DNA of 64,000 bases from Methylobacterium sp. 17Sr1-1 (lineage in GTDB: Bacteria > Pseudomonadota > Alphaproteobacteria > Rhizobiales > Beijerinckiaceae): assembly GCF_003173775.1 (NCBI RefSeq), contig NZ_CP029552.1:3138001-3202000 (forward strand), read 5' to 3'. The stretch's first letter is position 1. Each line of letters opens with the position of its first letter. Below, one piece after another: positions 7,770-16,402 of the stretch. The translations under genes and the position numbers were made by a program. Under the pieces are notes generated by a model. The model was not told where the DNA came from, made no database searches, and was given only the letters and a program-made list of their open reading frames with translations.

Positions 7770-9014
7770 ATGTCGACCCGCGACGAGACGTTTCGTCCCC
7801 TGTCCCGCCGTACGCTCCTCGGCGGACTCGCCGCGGCCCCGTTGGGCTTTTCAGCCTCCCGGGCGATCGCGCAAGGATCGGGGCCGATCCGGATCGGCGA
7901 GCTGAACTCCTACGGCCGCATGGCGGCCTTCGCGGTGCCCTACCGCAATGCCATGCAGCTCGCGCAGGACGCCGTCAACAAGGCCGGCGGCATCAAGGCG
8001 CTCGGCGGCCGCCCGATCGAGATCGTGTTTCGCGACGACGGCTCGACCCCGGGCGACGCCACGCGCGTGGCCGAGGAGCTGCTGACGCGCGAGAACGTCG
8101 CCTTCCTGTGCGGCACCTTCCTGTCCAACGTCGGCCTGGCCGTCGCGGACTTCGCCAACCAGCGCAAGGCCCTGTTCCTCGCCACCGAGCCGCTGACCGA
8201 CGCGCTCACCATGGGCAGCGGCAACCGCTATACCTTCCGGGTGCGGCCCAACACCTACATGCAGACCCGGATGCTGGTCGACGCGGTCAAGGACAGCGGC
8301 GTCAAGCGCTGGGCGATCGTGGCGCCGAACTACGAGTACGGCCAGTCGGCCGCCGCCAACTTCAAGCGCCTGATGGCGGCCGCCGTGCCGGGCTTCGAGG
8401 TGGTGGGCGAGCAGTTCCCGGCTCTGGGCAAGGTCGATGCCGGCGCAACCGTCGGTGCCCTGTCGCAGATGAAGGCCGACGGCCTGTTCAACGTGCTGTT
8501 CGGCGCCGACCTCACCGCCTTCGTGCGCGAGGGCAACACCCGCGGGCTGTTCGAGAAGCGCAAGGTCGCGAGCCTGCTCACCGGCGAGCCCGAATACATG
8601 ATCCCGCTCGGCGACGAGACGCCGGAGGGCTGGGTCACCACCGGCTACCCGTGGGAGACGATCGACACCCACGGCCACAAGGAGTTCGTGGCCGCCTACC
8701 GGGCCCGGTTCAACGACACGCCGCGCCTCGGCTCGCTCCTCGGCTACGTCGTCGTCGGCATGATCCGCGACATGCTGGAGAAGGCGAAATCCACCGAGAC
8801 CGAGGCGATGATCGCGGCCCTCGAAGGCCTGACCTCCCAGACCATCGCCGGCCCGGTGACGATGCGGGCGCTCGACCACCAGTCGACGCTCGGCGCCTGG
8901 ATCGGCGAGACCGCGCTCAACGGGCGCCAGGGCACGATGAAGAAGGTCCGCTACGCCGACGGGGCCGACTACATGTTCCCCGAGGCCGAGGTGAAGGCGG
9001 CCCGCAAGGCCTGA
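7770..9014 (+). CDS. Branched-chain-amino-acid-type ABC transporter substrate-binding protein
   Basis: The protein is 414 residues from the ATG at 7770; a longer in-frame start at 7719 would bury the signal peptide. The N-terminus carries a twin-arginine-like signal (SRRTLLGGLAAAPLGFSASR, cleavage after AIAQ). The mature part is a Peripla_BP_6/LivK type-I binding fold, with NSYGRM, a GGRPIEIVFRDD strand and VAFLCGTFLSNVGLAVADF. It would capture a ligand in the periplasm and deliver it to the fused permease 28 bases downstream. Proteins of this family bind amino acids, amides, urea or aromatic acids. The neighbouring hydantoinase and hydroxynicotinate-reductase-like genes suggest a cyclic amide or pyridine carboxylate, by inference. 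Confidence 0.9.
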   Translation: MSTRDETFRPLSRRTLLGGLAAAPLGFSASRAIAQGSGPIRIGELNSYGRMAAFAVPYRNAMQLAQDAVNKAGGIKALGGRPIEIVFRDDGSTPGDATRVAEELLTRENVAFLCGTFLSNVGLAVADFANQRKALFLATEPLTDALTMGSGNRYTFRVRPNTYMQTRMLVDAVKDSGVKRWAIVAPNYEYGQSAAANFKRLMAAAVPGFEVVGEQFPALGKVDAGATVGALSQMKADGLFNVLFGADLTAFVREGNTRGLFEKRKVASLLTGEPEYMIPLGDETPEGWVTTGYPWETIDTHGHKEFVAAYRARFNDTPRLGSLLGYVVVGMIRDMLEKAKSTETEAMIAALEGLTSQTIAGPVTMRALDHQSTLGAWIGETALNGRQGTMKKVRYADGADYMFPEAEVKAARKA

Positions 9015-9042
9015 CCCCTCGACGATCCGGAGCGGAGGCCCC

Positions 9043-10929
9043 ATGGACCCGTCCTTCCTCGTCCTCCAGGCCTTGTCAGGGCTCGCCAGCGCCTCGTCGC
9101 TGTTCGTGATCGCCTCCGGGCTGACGATCGTGTTCGGCGTCACCCGGATCGTGAACTTCGCCCACGGCTCCTTCTACATGCTGGGGGCCTACATCGCGGT
9201 CACGATCGTGCCGCGGCTCATCGATTTCTCCTATTCCCCCGCCGCGTTCTTCCTCGGCGTGCTGCTCTCCGCCCTCCTCGTCGGAGTCATCGGCGTCGCG
9301 GTCGAGGTCCTGCTGCTGCGCCGCATCTACCGGGTGCCCGAACTCTTCCAGCTGCTCGCCACCTTCGGCGTGGTGCTGATCGTCGAGGACCTGGTGCTCA
9401 AGGTCTGGGGCCCGGTCGACATCGCCGGCCCCCGCGCGCCCTCCCTCCGCCACGGCGTCGAGATCTTAGGGCAGCGCTTCCCCGCCTACGAGCTGGTGCT
9501 GATCGCGGTCGGTCCCCTGGTCCTGGGCCTGCTCTGGCTTCTCATGCACCGCACCCGCTTCGGCGTGCTGATCCGGGCCGCGACCCAGGATCGCGAGATG
9601 GTGGGCGCGCTCGGCGTCAACCAGGCGCGGCTCTTCACCCTGACGCTGTTCCTCGGCGCGAGCCTCGCGGGGTTGGGTGGCGCTCTTCAAATTCCGCGCA
9701 TCCCGGCGAACGCCCACATGGACCTCTCGGTCATCACCGACGCCTTCGTCGTCACGGTGATCGGCGGCATGGGCTCGGTGCCGGGCGCCTTCGTGGCGGC
9801 GTTGATCATCGGCCAGCTCCAGGCCTTCGGCATCCTGATCTTCCCGAAGGTGACCCTGGTCCTGGTCTTCGCCCTGATGGCGGTGGTGCTGGTGGTCAAG
9901 CCCTGGGGCCTGTTCGGCCGGCCGGAAGCCGCGTCCGGCCGGGTGATGCCGCCGGAGGGCATCCCGGGATTGCGCCGCTTCCGCCCGGCGGAAGTCGCGC
10001 TCGCGGGGCTCGCCATCGTCGCCCTGCTGGCGGTGCCGCTCGTCGGCGACGCCTACAAGGTCAAGGTCGCGACCGAGATCCTGATCTTCGCGCTCGCCGC
10101 CTTCTCGCTGCAGTTTCTCGTCGGGGTCGGCGGCCTCGTCTCGTTCGGGCACGCGGCGTATTTCGGCCTCGGCGCCTACGCGGCCGGCCTTCTCGTCACC
10201 GGCCCGTTCAAGGCGCCGATGGAGCTGGCGCTTCTCGCAGCCCCCCTTGCCGCGGGCTTGGGCGCCGCCTTGTTCGGCTTCTTCATTGTGCGGCTGTCGG
10301 GCATCTACCTCGCGATGCTGACGCTGGCCTTCGGGCAGATCGTCTACGCGATCTGCTTCCAGTGGGTCGAGGTGACGGGAGGCGACAACGGCGTCGTCGG
10401 GGTCTGGCCCTCGTCCTGGGCGTCTGGCCGCACCACCTACTTCTACCTCGTCGCCGCCCTGTCGCTCACGGCAATCGTGCTCTTGCGCCGGGTGATCTAC
10501 GCCCCCTTCGGCTACAGCTTGCGGGCGGCACGCGATTCCGCCACCCGCGCCGAGGCGATCGGCCTCGACGTCCGCACCCATCGCTGGCTCGCCTTCACTC
10601 TGGCGGGCGCCGCGGCCGGGCTCGCCGGCGGGCTCTACGCCTTCATGAAGGGCTCGATCGACCCGACGCTGACCGGCATCCCGCTCTCGATCGACTTCCT
10701 GGTGATGGTGCTGGTCGGCGGCATCCAGACCGTGATGGGCCCGCTCGTCGGGGCCGCCTTCTTCCACGCGCTGAAGGACGCGGTGATGCCGCTGACCGAG
10801 TTCTGGCGCCTGCTGCTCGGCCTCGCGATCATCGCCACGGTGCTAGCCTTCCCGCGCGGCCTCGCCGGCGCCGCCGAGGCCCTGAGACAGCGCAAGCCGA
10901 GCCCTAAGCCGGTGGAGGCCCAGGCATGA
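9043..10929 (+). CDS. Fused LivH-LivM branched-chain-type ABC permease
   Basis: This 628-residue membrane protein combines both permease subunits of a liv-type importer. Residues ~1-300 are LivH-like (GLTIVFGVTRIVNFAHGSFYMLGAY and later GALGVNQARLFTLTLFLG). Residues ~330-610 are LivM-like (VGVGGLVSFGHAAYFGLGAYAAG, RLSGIYLAMLTLAFGQI and the RAARDSATRAEAIGLDV cytoplasmic loop). A linker around 295-325 joins them. Most bacteria encode these separately, though LivHM fusions occur in proteobacteria. It would form the inner-membrane pore with the two ATPases encoded next. Its stop overlaps the livG start (ATGA at 10926). Confidence 0.93.
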   Translation: MDPSFLVLQALSGLASASSLFVIASGLTIVFGVTRIVNFAHGSFYMLGAYIAVTIVPRLIDFSYSPAAFFLGVLLSALLVGVIGVAVEVLLLRRIYRVPELFQLLATFGVVLIVEDLVLKVWGPVDIAGPRAPSLRHGVEILGQRFPAYELVLIAVGPLVLGLLWLLMHRTRFGVLIRAATQDREMVGALGVNQARLFTLTLFLGASLAGLGGALQIPRIPANAHMDLSVITDAFVVTVIGGMGSVPGAFVAALIIGQLQAFGILIFPKVTLVLVFALMAVVLVVKPWGLFGRPEAASGRVMPPEGIPGLRRFRPAEVALAGLAIVALLAVPLVGDAYKVKVATEILIFALAAFSLQFLVGVGGLVSFGHAAYFGLGAYAAGLLVTGPFKAPMELALLAAPLAAGLGAALFGFFIVRLSGIYLAMLTLAFGQIVYAICFQWVEVTGGDNGVVGVWPSSWASGRTTYFYLVAALSLTAIVLLRRVIYAPFGYSLRAARDSATRAEAIGLDVRTHRWLAFTLAGAAAGLAGGLYAFMKGSIDPTLTGIPLSIDFLVMVLVGGIQTVMGPLVGAAFFHALKDAVMPLTEFWRLLLGLAIIATVLAFPRGLAGAAEALRQRKPSPKPVEAQA

Positions 10930-11708
10930 CCCTGCTCCTCGTCGAGGGCCTGACCAAGCGCTTCGGCGGCGTCGCCGCCGCCAAGGACGTGTCGTTCACG
11001 CTCGACGCCGGCGAGATGCTGGCGATCATCGGGCCGAACGGCGCCGGCAAGTCCACCACCTTCAACATGGTCGGCGGGCAGTTGAAGCCCGATTCCGGCA
11101 CCATCATGCTCGACGGCCGCTCGATCGCCGGCCTGCCGGCCCGGTCGATCTGGAAGGCCGGCGTCGGGCGCACCTTCCAGGTCGCCCAGACCTTCGTGTC
11201 GATGACGGTCGCCGAGAACGTCCAGATGGCGCTGCTCTCGCATCACGGGCGGACCCGCAGCCTGTTCCGGGACGCCCGCGCCCTCTACCGCGACGAGGCT
11301 CTGTCGCTGCTTGCCGGGGTCGGTATGCGCAGTGATGCCGACCGGCCGGTCTCGGAACTCGCCTACGGCGACGTGAAGCGGGTTGAGCTGGCCGTGGCCC
11401 TCGCCTCACGCCCGAAACTCCTGCTGATGGACGAGCCCACCGCCGGCATGGCGCCGCGGGAGCGCTCGGGCCTCATGGCGCTCACCGCCGAGGTGGCGCG
11501 GACGAACGGCATCGGGGTCCTGTACACCGAGCACGACATGGAAGCGGTCTTCGCCCATGCCGACCGGGTGCTGGTGCTGGTGCGCGGCGAGATCATCGCC
11601 GCCGGCACGCCGGAGGAGATCCGGGCCAACCCGCGGGTGAAGCAGGTCTATCTCGGCGAAGCCGGCACCGAGGCGGCGATGCGCGCCCGCCGGAAGGCGG
11701 TGGCATGA
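10926..11708 (+). CDS. livG: ABC transporter ATP-binding protein, LivG type
   Basis: The 260-residue ATPase has Walker A GPNGAGKST (~36-44), a Q-loop in TFQVAQTF, a divergent signature (ELAYGDVKRVELAVAL, where LSGGQ is expected), Walker B LLLMDEPTAGM (~165) and the switch histidine in YTEHDME. The LivG-specific C-terminal segment (GTPEEIRANPRVKQVYLG) is complete. It energises the fused permease upstream together with LivF. Start and stop both sit in ATGA overlaps, so the importer genes are translationally coupled. Confidence 0.92.
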   Translation: MTLLLVEGLTKRFGGVAAAKDVSFTLDAGEMLAIIGPNGAGKSTTFNMVGGQLKPDSGTIMLDGRSIAGLPARSIWKAGVGRTFQVAQTFVSMTVAENVQMALLSHHGRTRSLFRDARALYRDEALSLLAGVGMRSDADRPVSELAYGDVKRVELAVALASRPKLLLMDEPTAGMAPRERSGLMALTAEVARTNGIGVLYTEHDMEAVFAHADRVLVLVRGEIIAAGTPEEIRANPRVKQVYLGEAGTEAAMRARRKAVA

Positions 11709-12414
11709 ACGCGCTTCTCGACGTTTCCGGTCTCACGGCTTCCTATGGCCGGGCGCAGGTGCTGTTCGGCGTCACCCTGCGGCTGCGGCCCGGCGAAGTG
11801 GTGGCGCTGATGGGCCGCAACGGCGCCGGCAAGTCGACGACGCTGAAAGCCATCATGGGCGTGCTGCCGCCGACCGGCGGCACGGTCTGGTTCGAGGGCC
11901 AGGCGGTCACCGGCTGGGAGCCGTTTCGCGTCGCCCGCCGCGGCCTCGGCTACGTGCCGGAGGAGCGGCGCATCTTCACCGACCTGACCGTGATGGAGAA
12001 CCTGGAGGTCGGCCGGAAGGTCCCGGCCGACGGGCGCGCCGCCTGGACGCCGGACAAACTCTTCTCGATCTTCCCAACCTCGCCGAGATGCGCACCCGCC
12101 GTGCCGCCGCGATGTCGGGCGGCGAGCAGCAGATGCTCACGATCGCCCGCACCCTGATGGGCAATCCCCACGCGGTGCTGCTCGACGAGCCCTCCGAGGG
12201 CCTGGCCCCCGTGATCGTCGAGCAGATGGCGGATGCGGTGCTCAGGATGAAGCGCGAGGGCATCGCTGTCCTGCTCTCCGAGCAGAACCTGAGCTTCGCC
12301 GGCGCGGTCTCGGACCGGGCCTACGTGATCGAGAAGGGGGCGATCCACTTCGAGGGCACGATGGCGGCGCTCGAGGCGGACGAGGCGGTGCGAGAGGCGT
12401 ACCTGACGGTGTGA
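11705..12414 (+). CDS. livF: ABC transporter ATP-binding protein, LivF type (one frame break)
   Basis: The N-terminal 120 residues (Walker A GRNGAGKST, then YVPEERRIF) are in the frame starting at 11705. The rest, from EMRTRRAAAMSGGEQQM through Walker B and the C-terminus, is in another frame ending at 12414. One missing base near 12075 in a C run (ttcccaac, where a four-C run restores LFSIFPNLAEM) explains the break and gives a normal LivF of about 236 residues. Every catalytic motif is intact on either side, so I treat this as probable sequence error, though a true frameshift would disable the transporter. Confidence 0.85.
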
Positions 12415-12438
12415 GGGCGCAGGCCTTCATCCCACTCA

Positions 12439-12607
12439 CCCCTTTCCCGGACGACCGAAGCGAAGCGGAAGGAGATCCGGACCAGGGGAAGAGTGCCGCG
12501 AAGCGGCTCTGAATTTGCAACGTTGCAGGCACAAGGACGCTTCGCGACTTTTCGTGCTGGATCCCGCATCTCCTTCCGCTGACGCTTCAGTCGTCCGGGA
12601 AAGGGGG
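12439..12607. repeat. Palindromic repeat family A, copy 1
   Basis: About 169 bp between livF and hyuA. The ends form a long imperfect inverted repeat: left arm cccctttcccggacgac...gcggaaggagatccgg, right arm its near-complement ending tcgtccgggaaaggggg, about 42 bp each. The centre holds the smaller motif gccgcgaagcggc. A second copy, about 80% identical and in the same orientation, lies at 19885-20057. There is no open frame. It resembles a REP/MITE-like non-autonomous element and may also end transcription of the liv operon. Confidence 0.8.
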
Positions 12608-12677
12608 AGCCAAGACAAGCCGACCATGGGACCCTGGCCCCATCCAACTGTTCGTAGGCGAATGATCGAGGTGTGAC

Positions 12678-14714
12678 GTGAGACGCGTGGCAGGCATCGA
12701 TGTCGGCGGCACCTTCACCGACCTTCTCCTGACGGAGGCGGATCAATCGGGCGTGCGCGTGCGCCTCGCCAAGGTACCGACGACCGTCCGCAACCAGGCC
12801 GAGGGCGTGCTGGCGGCGATTGCCGCCGCGGAGGTGGCGCCGGCCGACCTCGACCTCGTCATCCACGGCACCACCGCCACCACCAACGCGGTGCTGGAGC
12901 GCAAGACCGCCAAGGTCGGGCTCATCACCACGCAAGGGTTTCGCGACGTCCTCGAACTGGGGCGGCGCACGCGGCCCAAGCCCTACGGCCTGTTCGGCAC
13001 CTTCGAGCCGTTGATCCCGCGCGAATGGCGCCGCGAGGTGCCGGAGCGCGTCATGGCCGATGGCGCGGTGCGCACGCCCCTCGACGAGGCGGCGGTAGCG
13101 GAAGCCGTGCGCGCCCTGCTGGCGGAGGGCTGCGAGGCCCTGGTGATCCACTTCCTGCACGCCTACGCCAACCCGGAGCACGAGCTGCGCGCCGGCGCCA
13201 TCGCCCGCGAAATCTGGCCCAACGCCTACGTCACCCTCGGCCACGCCCTTCTCTCCGAGTTCCGCGAGTACGAGCGCGGCACCACCGCCTCGGTCAACGC
13301 GGCCGTGCAGCCGATCCTCGACCGCTATGTCCGTCGCCTCCAGGACGACCTGCGCGCCAAGGGCTTTGCCCGCGACCTGCTGGTGATGAACGGCAACGGC
13401 GGCACCGTGCCGGCCGGGCTCGTCGTCGAGGCGGCGGCCAAGACCGTGATGTCGGGCCCGGCCTCGGGCGTGATGGCGGCCGCCGCCACCCTCGCCCAGT
13501 CTGGGCTCGCCAACGCCATCACCTACGACATGGGCGGCACCTCGACCGACGTGGCGCTGATCGCCGGCGGCGTGCCTGAGGTCTCGGCGGAACTGACGAT
13601 CGATTACGGGTTGCCGATCCACCTGCCGATGGTCGACGTGCACACGGTGGGCGCCGGCGGCGGCTCGATCGCCTCCGTCAACCGCGCCGGGATGCTCCAG
13701 GTCGGGCCCGAGAGCGCCGGCTCCGAGCCCGGCCCGATCGGCTACGGCCGCGGCGGCACGCGCCCGACCATCACCGACGCCAACCTGGTGCTCGGCCGGC
13801 TCGATCCGGCCCGGCTCACCGCCGTGCGGGCGGGCGTCTCGCTCGACACGATTCGGGCGGCCTTCGCCCGCGACCTCGCCGAGCCGCTCGGCATGAGCGT
13901 CGAGGAGGCCGCCGAGGCGGTGATCCGGCTCGGCACCATCCACATGACGGGCGCCATCCGCATGGTGTCGCTGTCGCGCGGCTACGATCCGCGCGACTTC
14001 GTGCTCTTCGCCTTCGGCGGCGCCGGCCCGCTCCACGCCGTGGCGCTCGCCCGCGAGCTCGGCATCCCGGAGGTGCTGGTGCCGGCCCGCCCCGGCCTCA
14101 CCAACGCGCTCGGCTGCCTCGTCGCGGACCTCCGCCAGGACCGGGTGCGCACCCTCAACCGGCCCCTCGACGGGCTCGACATGGCGGATCTGCGCACCGT
14201 GCTGGAGGAGCAGGCGGCGGACGCGCTGGCGATGGTGGCCGAGGAGCAGGCCGAGATCGAGGAGACCACGGTCACCTACGGCGCCGACATGCAGTTCCGC
14301 GGCCAGACCCACCTGATCCGCGTCGCCCTGCCCTCTCCCGGGATCGACCGCGCGACGCTGCAGGAGCTGTTCGAGGCGGCCTATTTCCGCCGCTTCCAGG
14401 TCCGGCTGCCGGAGATCCGGGCGGTGGTGGTCAACCTCGTCACCTCGGTGATCGGGCGGCGCAAGCCCTTCCCGCTCGCGGCGCTGATCGACGAGGCCGG
14501 CCGCAGCGATCTCGCGGGCGCCCGCCTCGGCACGCGGCCGGTCTATGCCGGCGGCGCCTGGCACGAGGCGGCGATCTATTCCCGCGAGGCGCTGCCGCTC
14601 GGCGCCGAGATTTCTGGGCCCGCCGTCATCCAGCAGCTGGACGCGACCACGGTGGTCGAGCCCGGCGCCGTGGCGCGGGTCGACGCCATCGGCAACCTGA
14701 GGATTCGCGCATGA
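12678..14714 (+). CDS. hyuA: Hydantoinase/oxoprolinase family protein, HyuA subunit
   Basis: The product is 678 residues from a GTG start. It has the HyuA architecture: an ASKHA-type N-terminus (GIDVGGTFTDLLLT), VIHGTTATTNAVLERK, a second phosphate-binding region TYDMGGTSTDVAL (~285) and VHTVGAGGGSIASVN. This family forms the ATP-binding subunit of N-methylhydantoinase, 5-oxoprolinase, acetophenone carboxylase and caprolactamase-type enzymes, which open or carboxylate their substrate at the cost of ATP. It is coupled to hyuB by an ATGA overlap. The exact substrate cannot be told from sequence; the downstream hydroxynicotinate-reductase-like gene suggests an N-heterocycle-derived cyclic amide. 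Confidence 0.9.
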   Translation: MRRVAGIDVGGTFTDLLLTEADQSGVRVRLAKVPTTVRNQAEGVLAAIAAAEVAPADLDLVIHGTTATTNAVLERKTAKVGLITTQGFRDVLELGRRTRPKPYGLFGTFEPLIPREWRREVPERVMADGAVRTPLDEAAVAEAVRALLAEGCEALVIHFLHAYANPEHELRAGAIAREIWPNAYVTLGHALLSEFREYERGTTASVNAAVQPILDRYVRRLQDDLRAKGFARDLLVMNGNGGTVPAGLVVEAAAKTVMSGPASGVMAAAATLAQSGLANAITYDMGGTSTDVALIAGGVPEVSAELTIDYGLPIHLPMVDVHTVGAGGGSIASVNRAGMLQVGPESAGSEPGPIGYGRGGTRPTITDANLVLGRLDPARLTAVRAGVSLDTIRAAFARDLAEPLGMSVEEAAEAVIRLGTIHMTGAIRMVSLSRGYDPRDFVLFAFGGAGPLHAVALARELGIPEVLVPARPGLTNALGCLVADLRQDRVRTLNRPLDGLDMADLRTVLEEQAADALAMVAEEQAEIEETTVTYGADMQFRGQTHLIRVALPSPGIDRATLQELFEAAYFRRFQVRLPEIRAVVVNLVTSVIGRRKPFPLAALIDEAGRSDLAGARLGTRPVYAGGAWHEAAIYSREALPLGAEISGPAVIQQLDATTVVEPGAVARVDAIGNLRIRA

Positions 14715-16402
14715 GCACCCTCGACGCTCTCACGCTCGCGGTGATCCAGGCCGGGTTGCAGCAGGTCTGCAACGAGATGGATATCGCCTTCTCGCGCTCG
14801 GCCTTCTCGCCGGTGATCGCCGAGGCCGACGACCGCTCGGACGGCATCTACGACCGCGACACCGGCGCGCTGATCTCGCAGGGCGAGTACGGCCTGCCGG
14901 TCTTCGTCGGCACGATGCAGTACTCGACCGGCGAGCTGATCCGGCTGATCCGCGAGGGTCGGGTCGGGGCCCCTGAGCCCGGCGACATCTACATCGTCAA
15001 CGATCCCTATCTCGGCGGCACGCACCTGATGGACGTGCGGTTCGTCAAGCCCGTCTTCGTCGAGGATCAACTCTTCTGCTGGCTCCAGAATACCGGCCAC
15101 TGGCCCGATATCGGCGGCATGGTGCCGGGCGGCTTCTCGGCCCACGCGACGGAGGTCGAGCAGGAGGGCCTGCGGCTGCCGCCGGTCAAGCTGTTCAAGC
15201 GCGGCACGATGGATCCGGAGATCTTTTCCATCATCGCCTCGAACATCCGCGTCGCCGACCAGCGCATCGGCGACATCAAGGCGCAAGCCGCCGCCCTGAT
15301 GGTCGGCGAGAGCCGGCTGGCCGACCTTCTCACGAAGTACGGGCGCGACACCCTGGATGCCGCGATCAAGGAGATCCGCGCCCGCTCGGCCGAGCGGATG
15401 CGGGCCGAGATCCGCCGGATCCCGGACGGCACCTACACCTCGGAGGCCTTCGTCGATTCCGACGGCGTGGTGAACGAGCCCCTGCGCATCGCCCTCACGA
15501 TGACCAAGGCCGGCGACGGCCTCACCTTCGACTTCTCGGGCTCGTCCCCGCCCTGCCGCGGCCCGATGAACTCGGTGGTGGCGACGACCTATTCGTCGGT
15601 CTACCTCGCGGTGAAGCACGTCTTCCCGGACGTGCCGATCAATGCCGGCACCTTCGAGCCGCTGACGATCACGAAGCCCGAGGGCACGTTCCTCGACGCG
15701 CGCTACCCGCGCCCCGTCTCGGGCTGCGCCGCGGAGGTGAGCCAGCGCATCGCCGAGGCCGTGTTCCTCGCCCTCGTCCAGGCGATCCCCGACAAGGTGA
15801 CGGCGGCACCCGCCGGCACCTCGGGCAACTTCGCGCTCGGCGGCTTCGATCCGGCGAAGAACGCGCCCTACGTGATGTACCAGATCACCGGCGGCGGCTA
15901 CGGTGGGAACATTGCCCATGACGGGCTCTCCAACGGCTGCTCGACCATCGGCATCTCGAAGACCGCGCCGGTCGAGGTGATGGAGCAGTACTATCCCGTC
16001 CTCTTCCGCCGCTTCGCGCTTCGCGAGGGATCGGGCGGCGCCGGCGCGCATCGCGGGGGGTTCGGCGTCCATTACGAGGTCGAGCTGCTGCGCGGCGAGG
16101 CCCGGGCCTCCTTCGTCATGGATCACGGCCGCTTCGGGCCGCCGGGAGTTCTGGGTGGCGGCGACGGCGCGCCGAACGTGGTGCGGATCCACCGGAACGG
16201 CGAAACGATCACGCCGCTCCACCTGTCGAAGGACCAGAACATCGCGATCCAGGCCGGCGACCGGGTCGAGGTGATGACGCCCGGCGGCGGCGGCTACGGC
16301 GCGCCCGCGAGCCGCGACCCCGCGCTCGTCGCCCGCGACCTGCGCCGGGGCTACTATCGGGCCGACGAGACGAAAGACCTGTGGGGGAGCAGCCAGTCAT
16401 GA
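14711..16402 (+). CDS. hyuB: Hydantoinase B/oxoprolinase family protein, HyuB subunit
   Basis: The 563-residue protein matches the hydantoinase B family: EMDIAFSRSAFSPVIAEADD, GDIYIVNDPYLGGTHLMDV, TGHWPDIGGMVPGG and, near the C-terminus, VMTPGGGGYGAP. It is the partner of HyuA in ATP-dependent amidohydrolase or carboxylase complexes in the cytoplasm. The start lies in an ATGA overlap with hyuA and the stop in an ATGA overlap with the next gene, so stoichiometric coupled translation is likely. Length is normal for the family and no frame breaks are seen. Confidence 0.9.
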   Translation: MSTLDALTLAVIQAGLQQVCNEMDIAFSRSAFSPVIAEADDRSDGIYDRDTGALISQGEYGLPVFVGTMQYSTGELIRLIREGRVGAPEPGDIYIVNDPYLGGTHLMDVRFVKPVFVEDQLFCWLQNTGHWPDIGGMVPGGFSAHATEVEQEGLRLPPVKLFKRGTMDPEIFSIIASNIRVADQRIGDIKAQAAALMVGESRLADLLTKYGRDTLDAAIKEIRARSAERMRAEIRRIPDGTYTSEAFVDSDGVVNEPLRIALTMTKAGDGLTFDFSGSSPPCRGPMNSVVATTYSSVYLAVKHVFPDVPINAGTFEPLTITKPEGTFLDARYPRPVSGCAAEVSQRIAEAVFLALVQAIPDKVTAAPAGTSGNFALGGFDPAKNAPYVMYQITGGGYGGNIAHDGLSNGCSTIGISKTAPVEVMEQYYPVLFRRFALREGSGGAGAHRGGFGVHYEVELLRGEARASFVMDHGRFGPPGVLGGGDGAPNVVRIHRNGETITPLHLSKDQNIAIQAGDRVEVMTPGGGGYGAPASRDPALVARDLRRGYYRADETKDLWGSSQS

